The translations under genes were made by a program, and so were the position numbers. A stretch of DNA of 64,000 bases, taken from assembly GCF_020509005.1 (NCBI RefSeq), contig NC_063022.1, positions 372,001 through 436,000 on the forward strand, written 5' to 3'. This document shows, piece by piece, positions 21,860 through 33,300 of the stretch; positions within the stretch are counted from its first letter, which is position 1; every line of letters starts with the position of its first letter. The notes below the pieces were generated by a model. That model saw only the letters and a list, made by a program, of their open reading frames with translations. It was not told where the DNA came from and ran no database searches. The DNA is from Fulvia fulva. Lineage: Eukaryota; Ascomycota; Dothideomycetes; Mycosphaerellales; Mycosphaerellaceae.

Positions 21860-23880
21860 TAATACACTATAGCTAGACCTATACGACGAGACGGGTAAGG
21901 ACTACGCTTACAAACCGTTCGTTACGAATGTAAATATCGGCTCAAAGAAACTCTCTTCTTCTAATCTCACTCTTATAGACACTAGCGTACTAGGCGAGTC
22001 TTTTATAGACTATAAACTCGCGACCTCTCTTAATATCGAACCCTAGGAACTGAAGTACCCTCGCACCCTTGAACTCTTTAACGGCACGGAGACTACTACT
22101 AGTAAGATTACTTATATTGTACACACGTTAATCACCCTCGGAGGCAAGCGTATGTCGATCACTAGCTTCCTTACGTCCCTACCGTATCAGAAGTTTATCC
22201 TCGGTCTCCCCTAGTTTAGACGATACCGACCTATTATCGACTAGACTTCCCTTACTATTAGCTTCCCTCTAGAAGTTCCTCCGGCACCTCCGCCTTCTCC
22301 GCCGCCTTAGCGCGGTCCTGAGTATACTAAGATCTTCTAGGTGAACGCCGCTACCTTCACTACTACTACTAAGTAGCCTAAAGCTTAAGTCTTCGCCGCC
22401 TCTCTCCGCGATATCGACATCGCCCTCGAGAAGCTCGATAAGAAGCGTATACCTACCGACCCTACTACGAAGGTCCCTCCTTAGGTACACCACATCCTCT
22501 ACGTATTCGATGCTAAAGCCGTAGACGAGCTGCCTCCTTATCGCCCTTACGACTATAAGATTAAGCTAGAAGAAGGTGTAGAGACACCGTTCGGACCGCT
22601 ATATTCTATGTCCCGAGAAGAGCTTATCGTCCTTAAGAGATACCTCGAAGAGAACCTGAAGAAGGGGTTCATTCGAGCGAGCCGTTCTAGCGCTAGCAGT
22701 CCCGTTATGTTCGTTAAGAAGCCCGGCGGTGGCCTACGCTTCTACGTAGACTACCGAGGCTTAAACGCTATTATAAAGAAGAACCGCTACCTAATACCGT
22801 TGATTTAGGAGACGCTCGAGCGCCTCTCTAAGGCTAAGTACTTCACTAAGCTCGATGTTATCGCTACGTTCAATAAGTTACGAATAGTAGAAGGACACGA
22901 GTATCTTATAGCCTTCCGTACTCGCTACGGGCTATTCGAGTCGCTCGTTATGCCCTTCGGCGTTTATAACGGGCCTAGTACCTTCTAGAACTTTATTAAC
23001 GACATCCTTTAAGAGTTCCTCGATCAGTTCTATACTACCTATATCGACGACATCCTAGTCTATAGCGAGACTAAGGAGGAGCACCGCGAGCACGTCTATA
23101 AGGTCCTTTAGAAGCTCGTAGACGCCGGCTTATAGCTCGACATCGACAAGTACGAGTTTGAGAAGACCGAAGTCAAGTTCCTTAGTTTGATTATCACCGT
23201 AGACGGTATCAAGATAGACTAAGAGAAGATCGACGCTATCGTCGAATAGGATACTCCTACGAACGTCAAAGAGGTCTAGGGTTTCCTAGGCTTTACTAAC
23301 TTCTACCGCCGCTTTATCTACGCATTCTCGGGCGTAGTACGCCCTTTGACGAAGCTTACGCGTAAGGGTAAGAAGTTCGCCTAGACCGACGAATGCTAGG
23401 AGGCTTTTGACTTGCTTAAAGCGAAGTTTATTAAGAACCCGCTTCTATAGCACTTCGATTTCGAACTAGAGACCCGTATAGAGACCGACGTATCCGACGG
23501 CGTAGTGGGCGGTGTCCTACTATAACGCCGCTCGCCTAAATCCCCCTAGTTACCTATCGCCTTCCTCTCTAAGAAGATGACCGCTACGGAGTATAACTAC
23601 GAGATCTACGACAAGGAGCTTCTCGCTATCGTCAAAGCTTTCGAAGAGTAGCGCCCCGAGCTCGAAGGCTCTACTATGCCCGTCTAAGTAAGCTCCGACC
23701 ATAAGAACCTCGTCTACTTTATAAAGAGCAAGCTGCTTAATCGTCGCTAGGCCCGCTAGAGCGAGTTCCTCTCCCGGTTCAACTTTATAATCTCGTATAC
23801 GCCCGGCAAGGCTAGGCTAACTCGATAGCCGACGCCCTTACCCGCCGCCCTAGTGACTCTCTAGTTAATCGAAGAGGGGG
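21860..23880 (+). pseudogene. Gypsy E pol remnant: protease, RT, RNase H
   Basis: Protease at about 21970-22230 begins LIDTSVLGESFID, where the usual DTGA/DSGA has become DTSV. The RT core runs from about 22600 to 23180: [50 protein letters not shown] and YIDDILVYS (about 23041-23070), the catalytic aspartate pair. A connection and RNase H follow (ETDVSDGVVGGVL, about 23485-23520; [20 protein letters not shown], about 23575-23630). Several TAG/TAA stops interrupt the frame, for example just after 22800 and near 22988, 23010 and 23109. An intact copy would make particle protease and replicase; this one cannot. Confidence 0.9.
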
Positions 23881-24289
23881 CCGGCAAATCGTAGAGTAAC
23901 AAGTCATTAGAGAGCATAACCTCTCTTCCGAGCTTCGAGAGTACCTATCGAACGGCTAGCCTACGCTCGCCGCTTCCTTTGCTACTCTCGTACTCGCTCC
24001 TGCCTACCTTGACGAGAGTGACGATGAATCCGAGCCTAAAGAATACGCCTCGGACGCTAAGGACTTGAACGACGATAAAGAGGGCTTAGTAACGACCGAC
24101 GGCTTATCCGAATTAGACTTTAAGGGGTTTAATAATAAGGAGCAGCCCGAAGGCATTATAGTACGAGTACGAACAGCGTACGATGCCGACCTAGACGCCT
24201 AAGAGTTAGTTTAGGCCCTTAAATCTAGCGCGAGGACATTCCCGGGCTTCTCGCTGTCCGAGTACGAGCTCTAGGAAGGTGTCGTCTAC

Positions 24290-25760
24290 TTCCGTAAGAA
24301 GCTTTACGTACCGTAGCCCGAAGGCTCCGATATCCGAGCTAAGATTCTTCAAATCGTCTACGACTCCGCCTCTAGGGGTCACCTAGGCGTAGCTAAGACC
24401 TATAAGCTCCTCGCTAGGTATTACTAGTGGCCGCATTCCTAGAAGGACGTCCGCCGCTACGTACTAAACTGCGCTACTTACCGAAGAGCTAAAGCTAACC
24501 GCTACCGTCCCTACGGTCTCTTACACCCTCTCCCGGCTCCTAATCGTCCGTAGAAGCACATTACGATAGACTTTATCACCGATCTTCCTTACGGCAAGAC
24601 CTTTAGCGGCGTAAAAGCAAAGGCCCTTCTAGTGATCGTAGACCGGCACTCTAAGGACCGGTACATAATCCCGTGCTAGAGTATAACCGTAAAGGAGACT
24701 GCTCGCTTGTTCTACGAATTCGTCTAGCGCTTTCAAGGCCTCCCGGATAGCATCACCTCTAATAGAGGCACCTAGTTCATCTCGTACTTCTAGAAGCGTC
24801 TATATACTATCCTAGGTATCAATCATAACCTCTCGACCAGTTTTTAGCTACAGACCGACGGCTAGACCGAAATTACTAACGCTATCCTCGAGTAGGTCCT
24901 CCGTTACTTCGTCGACTACTACTAGAAGGATTGGCCTTAGCATATCCCTACGGTAGAGTTCGCTACTCGTAACTAGGACTCGGAGACTACTGGCTACTCT
25001 CCCTTCTATACTACGAGAGGTTACTACCCTCGTATAGGCATAGAACTAGAAGAATCTCTCCCGCCTACCTAAGACGTAAACGAGTAAGTAGCAGACGAGT
25101 TCGCTACTATACTCTTATAGATCTATAAAGAAGTTCACGACGAGATAGTGTACGTATAAGCAATCTACGAGGATTAAGCTAATCGTCGTCGCTAGCTAGC
25201 TCCCGACTACTAAGTAGGCGATATAGTCTACCTTAACTCTAAGAATATTAAGACGGACCGCCCCTCTAAGAAGCTAAACTAGAAAAACCTAGGTCCTTTT
25301 AAGATCACCGAGCGTATTAGTTCATACGCCTACCGTCTAGCTCTTTCTACGAACATAAAGATCTACGACGTCTTCTATCCCGTACGCCTTCGGCCGTTAG
25401 CTAAGGACCTATTCCCGAACCAAAACCAAGACATACTAGGTCCTCCCGATGAAGTAGAAGTCGACAAGCCTATTAACCTACCTTCTAACGACTATACCGT
25501 CCGTAAGATCCGGGGAATCCGCGTAGAGCCTAACGACGTTATAGGACTACCGCCGATTAAGTATAAAGTCGAATAGTAAGGTTACCCTAAGTAGGATACC
25601 TTATAGGAACCTATCTAACATATTATCTTTAATCGTCAAGCAATCGAAGAATCCTACGCCCGCGTAGACGGCCTAGAAGTCAATATCGGTAGGCTCTTCG
25701 AATCTAAGCTCTTCGACGGGGCTTACTAATAGTGTATCGACTATAATATTAGGCCTAGGC
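24290..25760 (+). pseudogene. Gypsy E integrase and chromodomain-like tail remnant
   Basis: The zinc-binding part is at about 24370-24480 (HLGVAKTYKLLARYY...VRRYVLNCATYRRAK). It is followed by the catalytic core: FITDLPYG at about 24572, VDRHSKDRY at about 24640 and SNRGTQF at about 24760, where the usual D of SDRG(T/S)QF reads N. Downstream, at about 25500-25625, VRKIRGIR...YKVE..GYPK.DT..EP. fits the chromodomain (EVEKIL...YLVKWKGY...TWEP) that directs chromoviral integrase to heterochromatin. Two aromatic positions are now stops. The link is by motif only. Confidence 0.75.
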
Positions 25761-25839
25761 CTAGTACTGAAGCTGAACATCCTCGATATATAGAACTACT
25801 ACGGCTTCGTAGGAACTTAGCTTTGTTTAGGGGGGCTAC

Positions 25840-26359
25840 TATTATAGTCTCCCTATAGAGTGTATAGAAGGTAGGGACAGAAGAGCCTTAGAGTGCTCAG
25901 AAGTCGTTAAGAAGTGACAGTCTAGCTTAGTATATAAGCGCTAAGAATTATATACCCCGTAACATTTACTACGGGACCTAGCCCTCTAAATTCACCCCTC
26001 TACTAAACCTTAACAGATTCACTTCGGCTCGTGACTATGTGACTCACGGCACTCCCGCGAGTACCCGCGACTACGCTAGACCCTAGAAGAAGCACGTGGA
26101 AGACTCGGAACGTAGGGCAGGTTAGAATAAGGTTTTGAGCAAAGCTACTAAGCGCGGCTTCGTACGGGTTAGCCCTATTAATGCGGGGACACGTACTCGC
26201 GAGGGTCGCGTATAAATATCTGGCCTTCCCTAGGCCTCTCTTACTTTCTTCGTCTTTCGTTTTGTGTAGTAATCATTACTATACCCTTTATATCTACACT
26301 TCGCACCTATATTCTCGTTTTCACCCTTACATCTCATAGGCTAGGCTCTCGCCCTAACA
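25840..26359 (+). repeat. Gypsy E 3' LTR
   Basis: 520 bp, RIPed start TATTATAGTC, end CGCCCTAACA; over 95% like the 5' LTR by eye, with differences mostly C/T and G/A and a 3-nt deletion near 26217. Confidence 0.93.
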
Positions 26360-26364
26360 AGTCT

Positions 26365-26948
26365 AGTATAGCGGTAATTAAGTTTCTTTAATAGGCGCTT
26401 AGTACGCTAGTTACGTATACTAAGGTATACTAGGTCTCCGACTTCGTACCGTAGTATAATCGTTCTATACTTATTAGTATATTTAGCTTACGATGCTTAT
26501 ACTATTGCTATAGAGTCTCGTAGCTTATGCCTAAGGTCTATTATACGTTATACAAATATATTTATAGATTCTACGTCTAATCGCTATTAATACGGAAATA
26601 GTTATATAGAGAAATTAAGTTTAGTATCTATATAACGTAGGTTCTTACTAATGTTCGCTATAAAAGGACTTACGCTAGTCGTTTCGGAGACGTAGTCGTT
26701 TATAGTAAACTCTATAAGTAGGAGCTAATCTAGCTAGTTATCCTAAGCGTAACTAGTAAATATACGTAGGTACTATTCTATTATCTTATTAGTATTCTCG
26801 CTTTGACTATTAGTCTTAGGGTAATAGCCGGTTAAGATCTTACGCTTAATTTATAGTAACTCGTAGAGGCGTCCCTAGAAGGCTAATACCTATTAAGGAC
26901 TACGATCCGACGTTGTCTTTAGTAGACTATATCGGGAGAAGATATACT
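26365..26948 (-). pseudogene. Gypsy D pol fragment between E and the chimeric LINE
   Basis: Resumes D after the AGTCT repeat. Minus-strand integrase remnant, broken by stops. It ends with AAGATATACT (26939-26948), the target of the chimeric LINE. Confidence 0.6.
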
Positions 26949-28030
26949 TTACGTAGATATATAAGGGTCGACGACGAGAATTACCTATACGTAGTGTCGG
27001 CTACGAACCTCTCGTTTTACTACGAGAGAGCTAAGTATTCTTACGCTAGAGCGTCGTAGGCGCGACGGGCGCGTAACGTAGGCGAAGCCGCGGCGAATAG
27101 AGGACTACTAGCAAAACGGGTATAAAAACTATCCGACGAGCGTTTACTCGTGTCGGGAGCGAGTCCTTCTTCTTTCTACGTATAAGAAGGGCGTAGAACC
27201 GTAGCCTATACGCTCGACAGGACACCTCTAGTATAAGTATAGAATTTTCACCTCCGGAGACCGTAAACCGAGCGGGCTAAGCGACGAATATTAGACGAGC
27301 GGACTATAGAACAACAACTAAGCGGACTATACGACGGCGTCGAGCGGACTACGAAACAATCTAGTGTTTACTAGCGGGCAATACGGTAGGTAGGTAGACA
27401 CGCGACGAAGCCTATAAGGGCCTATTAAACACCCGGTATAGGAACGAGGGTTTTGCCTAAGGCACTGCCTGTCCCGCTACACAACGTACCTAGTCTAATA
27501 TAGTAGATTACGACGAGGAAAAGACGATAGCCTAAGCAAGGAAAAGACGGCTGTTAGGACGGGGAAAAGACGTATAATACAAGTGGATTAGTTCTATAAT
27601 CGGGGAGGATCGAGGGTAGGGTAATAAGGAACTTCATATTAGTTAGTAGGTAGAAACGTAAGGAGTACGCTGCCCGGCGTAGTGTGTGCCCCGAGCAAAC
27701 CTACGAGGCATAGACGGCCGCTTTCTAGAGATAGGCTACGGTAACGCGAAGGGCGTCAAAACCTAGGGCGTAGTGTATACTAGTAGCGACGGCTGACACT
27801 GTCTGTATAGCCCGAGAGGACGGATGCGCATGTCGGTCAATAGAGAGTACTAAAGGGCTTAGGCCTTTAGAGGTAGATATTGGCTTAAGGAGCAAACAGG
27901 GAGGGAGGGCGTAGAGGGAAGCTTTTGCTCCGGGCTAACCTCTCGAAACGAGGCTACACGGTGGTGCTAGATGAGTGGGAAAGCGCGGTTAAGACTTGTT
28001 ACCTTATCTCGTAGCTAGCTTGCTAAATAC
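26949..28030 (+). other. Foreign head of the chimeric LINE, unknown origin
   Basis: No convincing coding frame. It contains four degenerate AGCGGACTA repeats (27270-27351, spaced 22-27 bp) and three copies of GGAAAAGACG spaced exactly 23 bp (27517, 27540, 27563). It is not similar to any other part of the window that I could see. It could be a 5' UTR/promoter of the LINE, a small non-autonomous element, or copied host RNA. The junction with the LINE is placed by composition, to within about 30 bp. Confidence 0.6.
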
Positions 28031-30124
28031 GATTCCTTCCTTGCCAACACCACTAGAGCAATCCTGCACAGTAGGAGAGGGAGAGATCAAGAGCATCATT
28101 AAGAGACTCTCAGGAAACAAGGCCCTAGGACCAGATGGGATTCCAAACTTGTTCATCAAGACATGCAAGGACTAGATCTCCCCTGCACTGTCAAACATCT
28201 TTTCACAGTGCATGGCCCAAGGACACTGCCCTAAACACTTCAAGGAGTCACTGACTGTGGTCTTAAGAAAACCACAGAAAGAGGACTACACAAAGCTAAA
28301 GGCATACAGACCTATTGCCTTGCTTAACACACTAGGCAAACTCCTGGAAAAGATCATAGCAGAAAGGCTGACAAACCTAGCTGAAGAACATGGAATCCTT
28401 CCTGAAGAACAGATGGGAGGCAGGAAACAAAGAGTAACACTAACAGCTGTAGAACTTATCACAGAGCAGATCAAGACCCTGTGGCACTTTGGGAACAACA
28501 AAGCAGCCACACTCCTCTTACTGGACATATCAGGAGCCTTTGACAATGTCTCACACCAGAGGCTGATCCACATCCTGAAACAGAAGGCTATCCCTAACTG
28601 GACAGTCTAGTTCATCCAGTCCTTCCTTAGAGGCAGAACCACAAGACTAAGACTGGGTAGATACAAATCTGACAGCATGCCTACAGAGACAGGAATCCCA
28701 TAGGGATCAACGATGTCTCCAATCCTGTTTCTCCTCTTTATGGCAGACCTACTAGCAAAGCTAAACTCTAGAAACACATCAGCCTCAGGGTTTGTGGATG
28801 ACACAAACATCCTAGCCTGGTCAGACAGCACAGAAGAGAACTGCAGAATCTTGCAGAAGAAACACAAGGAATGTGAGGAATAGGCCAGGAAACATGGAGC
28901 CAGATTTGCCCCAGAGAAGTATCAACTCATCCACTTCAGTAGAGCCAGAAACAGACACAATATGCAAGCCCCAATCACCATTCAGGGACACACAACAGAA
29001 CCCTCAAGTGAATTAAGGGTGCTAGGAATATGGCTGGATCCAAAGCTCAGCTGGGGACCACAGGTCAAGAAAGCACAGGCAAGAGCAGACAACAACAGGT
29101 AATCAATTGACAGGCTTATAGCCTCCACATAGGGAGCCACATTTGCGAAAGCAAAGGTTATGTACAAGGCCATTGTGAAGCCAGCCATGCTATATAGAGC
29201 CCAGATCTGGTCAGCCCAAGACAAGATCCCAAAGAGAATTGCAGATCCTATCAGCAGAGCCCAAGCCTCCTGTCTGAAAAAGGTGCTTGGAGCATACAAG
29301 TCAACTCCAACAAGGGTGGTCGAAATGGAGTCTAGCTCCTCACCAGCCAAGCTCTACCTTCAAGGGTTGAGATACTAGTATACAGGAAAGACGTCTGTAT
29401 ACCTAGCCCAGCTAGTAATCCAGAAGGCAGTCAACAAAATCAGGAGCCAGTGCACAAGAAGGCACAGACAAGCAAGACCCAATCCAGCCCCACAGAAGCA
29501 GCAGGACCTACAGAAGTTCAAAGACTAACAGAACAGCTGCACCTAGCCCAGCAGGAACAGGACAGAGGGGCTCAGGGGAGAGGATCAGCAGCCAGCCAAG
29601 GGAAGAAGCAACAGTCTCTAGCTGAAAGGATGGCAGGACTCCTCTGGAAGACTGAATGGACAAGAACCCTACAGAGGCCAGGAACCCCAAAGGCACTCCA
29701 ACAGTTTGGTAGCCACAACTACCTACTGTACTCAGACCTGACCAGGTCAGAAGCAAGCATAGCAATACAAATCCGCTCTGAACACATCGGAGTCAGGGCA
29801 TACCTGCATCAGAGAAAAGTCCTAGGTATCGAAGACAAGAGTTGCCCATGCGGCTACCTGTCCCAGAATGTCGAACATAGACTTCTGGTTTGCAAAGAAT
29901 GGAGTACAGGGAGAGGTGAATGGAGGGCAAGGGCAAGGAACAGAAACTTCCAAGCCATGATCAGCAATAAGGGAGACCTCCAGAGAATTACAAGGTGGAT
30001 CATCCACCAAGGATTTTTGGAGCAGTTCTCTCTTACTAGGGAAACAGAGAGATGGATTGAGGAGAGAAAGAAGGAGGAGGAGAGCAGGAAGAGGGGGACA
30101 ACTCCAGGGTTGCAGACAAGGTAG
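28030..30124 (+). pseudogene. LINE ORF2 3' fragment: RT, RNase-H-less linker, CCHC tail
   Basis: Plus-strand frame. It starts with EGEIKSIIKRLSGNKALGPD near 28075, so the endonuclease and ORF1 are missing. The RT continues through LKAYRPIALLNTLGKLLEK (28290-28345), LLLLDISGAFDNVSHQRL (28515-28565) and GFVDDTNILAWSD (28790-28825). The C-terminal part, about 29450-30124, is open in a shifted frame and ends with a CPCGYLSQNVEHRLLVC cysteine-histidine motif (about 29845-29895), typical of Tad-like LINEs. At least five TAG/TAA stops (near 28173, 28608, 28701, 28882, 29101) break the frame, and a frame change occurs near 29400-29450. The stops fit Trp/Gln codons lost to RIP, but the rest is barely touched. 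The open stretches 28212-28610 and 29450-30124 are parts of this, not separate genes. Confidence 0.88.
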
Positions 30125-30303
30125 TCAGAGGCTAACCACCATGACACTAGTGCACCCTAATGGAAGGAAAACTGAAAACTCATGGCAAGGAAGCTATTAG
30201 AGAAGGAGAGGAGGTTTTTACCTAGGAACAGGTTTCCTACCTTATGCAGCAACATATATAGACATAAACCCGCATGGGCCGGAGGGCACCACAACGGGTA
30301 AAT

Positions 30304-30332
30304 GAATCATCTATCTATCTATCTATCTATAT
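30304..30332 (+). repeat. (ATCT)n tail of the chimeric LINE
   Basis: Six ATCT-type units followed by ATAT, directly before the duplicated target. The two other LINEs have the reverse-complement GATA run at 12947 and 58584. Confidence 0.85.
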
Positions 30333-30342
30333 AAGATATACT

Positions 30343-33300
30343 CCGCTATTATTTCTAATACTAGGATATAATGCCGCTCCTTACCTAAACGGTCTATAAC
30401 TATAAGTACGTTCTTATAGTACTAACTATCTACCGTGCACTTAGCCCTTAGTAGTTCGATAACAAAGTCTAAGGCAACGTCGTCCTACGTGTCGAATAGG
30501 ACTAGTAGTAGAGCAAGTAGTCTATATTAAGGTTCGTTAATACTACGGCTATTGCGGTATATACGGTATACTTGTACGAAAGATCTAATAAACCGTGTTA
30601 TTCGTAGCTATATATAGTAACGTAATACTAACCGGCTCGTAGTTATCTTACTAGGGTTTCCTATAGTAGGTATATCGTAGAAGGCCTTAACGATACGTAT
30701 ACGTATAGTGTTTTCCTTATCTTCGGTAGGTAGGATAAAGAGACTATAACCGCTATATCTATTCTTAACATAGATCATCCTATTGACTAGTATTACGTGC
30801 TTATCGTCAATCTTGTTCTTTCGTAGCAGTTTAATAGATTCGCCTACTACTAACTAGGTCGTAGCTTCGATTATATCGTCCTATTTATATAGCTTACTAA
30901 TGTCGGCTAATAGCGCTTTGTCTATTACTACTCCTTCGACTTCGGATACGCTTAGCCGTAGGATTTAGCTAGCGCTAATAGATAAGAAGTGTTCTAGTTT
31001 AAGTAGTATACAATCCTACTATACGTACCGCGGATCTGATTTGTTATATAGAATCGCGTCCTATAAACGTCTAGTAAGGCTATCTAGTTTAGCTCCTTAA
31101 ATACCTAGACGATATACAATCTTAAAGAAGAATCATAAGGGGAACTCGGCCTGTCTTACTTGTCGTCTGTTTAGTTATATAGAAGTTATAAAGTATTCGA
31201 GGTTCTTATAGTCGCTATATACTAGTACTAGGTAGCCGCTTAGATTAGTGAAGTTCTTAAAGTCTAGTTCGTCGATATCGCTAGCTATAAGTTCGGGCTT
31301 CTACTCTTTAAATGCTTTGACGATAGCAAGTAAATCCTTATTATAAATGTCGTAATTGTACTCCTACGGGCTTATCTTCTTAGACAGGTATACGATTGGC
31401 CTTAGGATGTTGTCCTTATTGTATTACGATAGGACCGTAGCCGTAATAAAGTCACTCGTATCCGTTTTAAGTACTATTCTATGTCCTAGGACAAATATCG
31501 CTAATATAGTGCCTTTAGTATCGGTAAAAGCTTACTTTAGTCCGTCGAATACCTTCTAATATTCCTCTGTCTATTGCTAAGGGTAGTCCTTCTTAGTCAG
31601 CTTTACTATAGGTAATACTATCTTACTATAGTCCTTAATAAAGCGCCGATAGAACCCAGAGAACCTATTAAACGCAAGGACATCTTTTACGTTTACTAGT
31701 GTTCCCTATTCCCTTATAGCTTATACCTTAGCTAGGTCTATTAAGACTCCGTCCTTGCCGATAATAGGGCCTAGGTATTTAGTAGATTAGGTATAAAACT
31801 TATATTTAGTAATGTCGAGTTATAGGCCGGCTTTACTATATTTACGAAGTACCTTCTTAATATACTCTATATACTCCTTAAGAGTGTCGCTAAAGATAAG
31901 TATATTATCTAGGTATACCGACGTAAAGTCGTTAAGGAACTCTCGTAGTGTGTCGTTAATATAAGACTAGAAAGTACTAGGGGCATTACACAACCCGATA
32001 GTATTACTAGGTATTCAAACTGTCTATATTGTGTTATGAATACGGTTAGCTATTCGGAGCCCTCTACTATTCTAATACGATTAAAAGCGGCAATGATATC
32101 TAGCTTAGTAAAGTACTTCTTACTAGTAATACGATTAAGTGTGTCTTATATTAAGGGTATAGGATACCTAGACTTGATCGTGCGTTCGTTAACTTGTCTA
32201 TAGTCAATATAGACTCTTAATCCACCTCCTAGTTTCTTAATAATAAGCACGGGTAATGAAGTATCTGCTCTACCTTCGTATCTACGAATGCCCTTCTAGG
32301 CTAACTACTCTTAGACCTAGTACGCGATGACTTCGTCCTCCTAGTCTAACATCCGGTAGGGCCTACTAAAAGGCGGTATAGTTCCTAGCTTTAGCTTGAT
32401 CTCGTGGTCAATACTAGGCCTATATAGTAGAAGCTCCTTCGTATCTTATTTAGAGAAGTAATATACAAATTCGTGATATATAGGGAGAAGGTGGTCCTTT
32501 AGATCAATAGTCTCCTCCTTCTTACGTATAAATTTGTCTATATCGGCTTATATATATATCTTGTAGGTAGAGAGAGTCGGACTAACGCGTTACGCTACTA
32601 GTACGAACGCCGCTATACGTATATTAAGTCGCTCGATAGTCTTGTTATTAGAAAGTATCCTATAGCCGGTATTAGGCGAGTATGTCGCTACATTACGTAT
32701 ATTGCGGGCGCTTATAGCGTAGGTAGTAAGTAGGTCTATAGTACATATATCGCTAGGTTACTATAGCTCGTTCTTATTAAAGATGAATATTATATATGCC
32801 TCTACTCCTTTCCGCCTTACTATCTTCTTAATTGCCTCCGTACTAACTTCCTAGATATCGACATCCGGTAGTATCGGCGTAGCTAGTTTCTTTTCGAATA
32901 ATAGTTTAGCGGTTCGCGGGCGTTCCTTAATAATAATATTAGAGGTTATAGTCTAGACAAAATCTCTATCGTCGTCTTCTTCGACAGTGGCTTAATACGC
33001 TAGTCGGGTCTTTAGGGTAGGTTCGAAGGTCTACTTCGTAATGACCGGTTCCTACTTATCGTTAATACTCTATACCTAGACTGGCTCGCTATTCTATAGG
33101 CAATACTCCTTATAGTACTCCGAGTCGAGGGTTATAGTACCTAACGTAAAGTAGATACCTAGCTAGTGTTCATTATGCTAGGGCCTGCCTAGTACGATGT
33201 TATACTCTAGATGTGTGACCTAGAAGGTTCTAGTCTCCTTATGACTATTGCCGAGTATAAGTTCTAGACTTATACGGTATTCTATTATTTCCGCGGCTGT

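Larger units (their letters stand above)
20061..26359 (+). mobile_element. Gypsy 'E': RIPed Ty3/gypsy, plus strand, probable chromovirus
   Basis: LTRs 20061-20583 (523 bp) and 25840-26359 (520 bp), flanked by AGTCT at 20056-20060 and 26360-26364. A purine run, AGGGGGGCTAC, precedes the right LTR. Gag, protease, RT, RNase H, integrase and a chromodomain-like tail follow in Ty3/gypsy order. It is less mutated than D, into which it jumped; many CA dinucleotides remain. Confidence 0.93.
26949..30332 (+). mobile_element. Chimeric LINE: unrelated 1.05-kb head joined to a 5'-truncated LINE
   Basis: One insertion unit: AAGATATACT at 26939-26948 is repeated at 30333-30342, directly after an (ATCT)n tail. 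The first part, 26949 to about 28030, is CpG-rich, noncoding and unlike the rest. The second part, about 28030-30332, is a CA-rich, lightly mutated LINE that begins inside the RT domain, with no endonuclease or ORF1. The shared duplication says both parts arrived together. The structure resembles MINE of Magnaporthe, a LINE 3' fragment fused to a foreign 'WEIRD' sequence (recalled from the literature, not checked). Confidence 0.8.

Noticed and set aside
30304..30332. ATCT run as an independent microsatellite
   Set aside because: It sits exactly at the LINE 3' end, next to the target duplication, as in the two other LINEs; it is the LINE tail.
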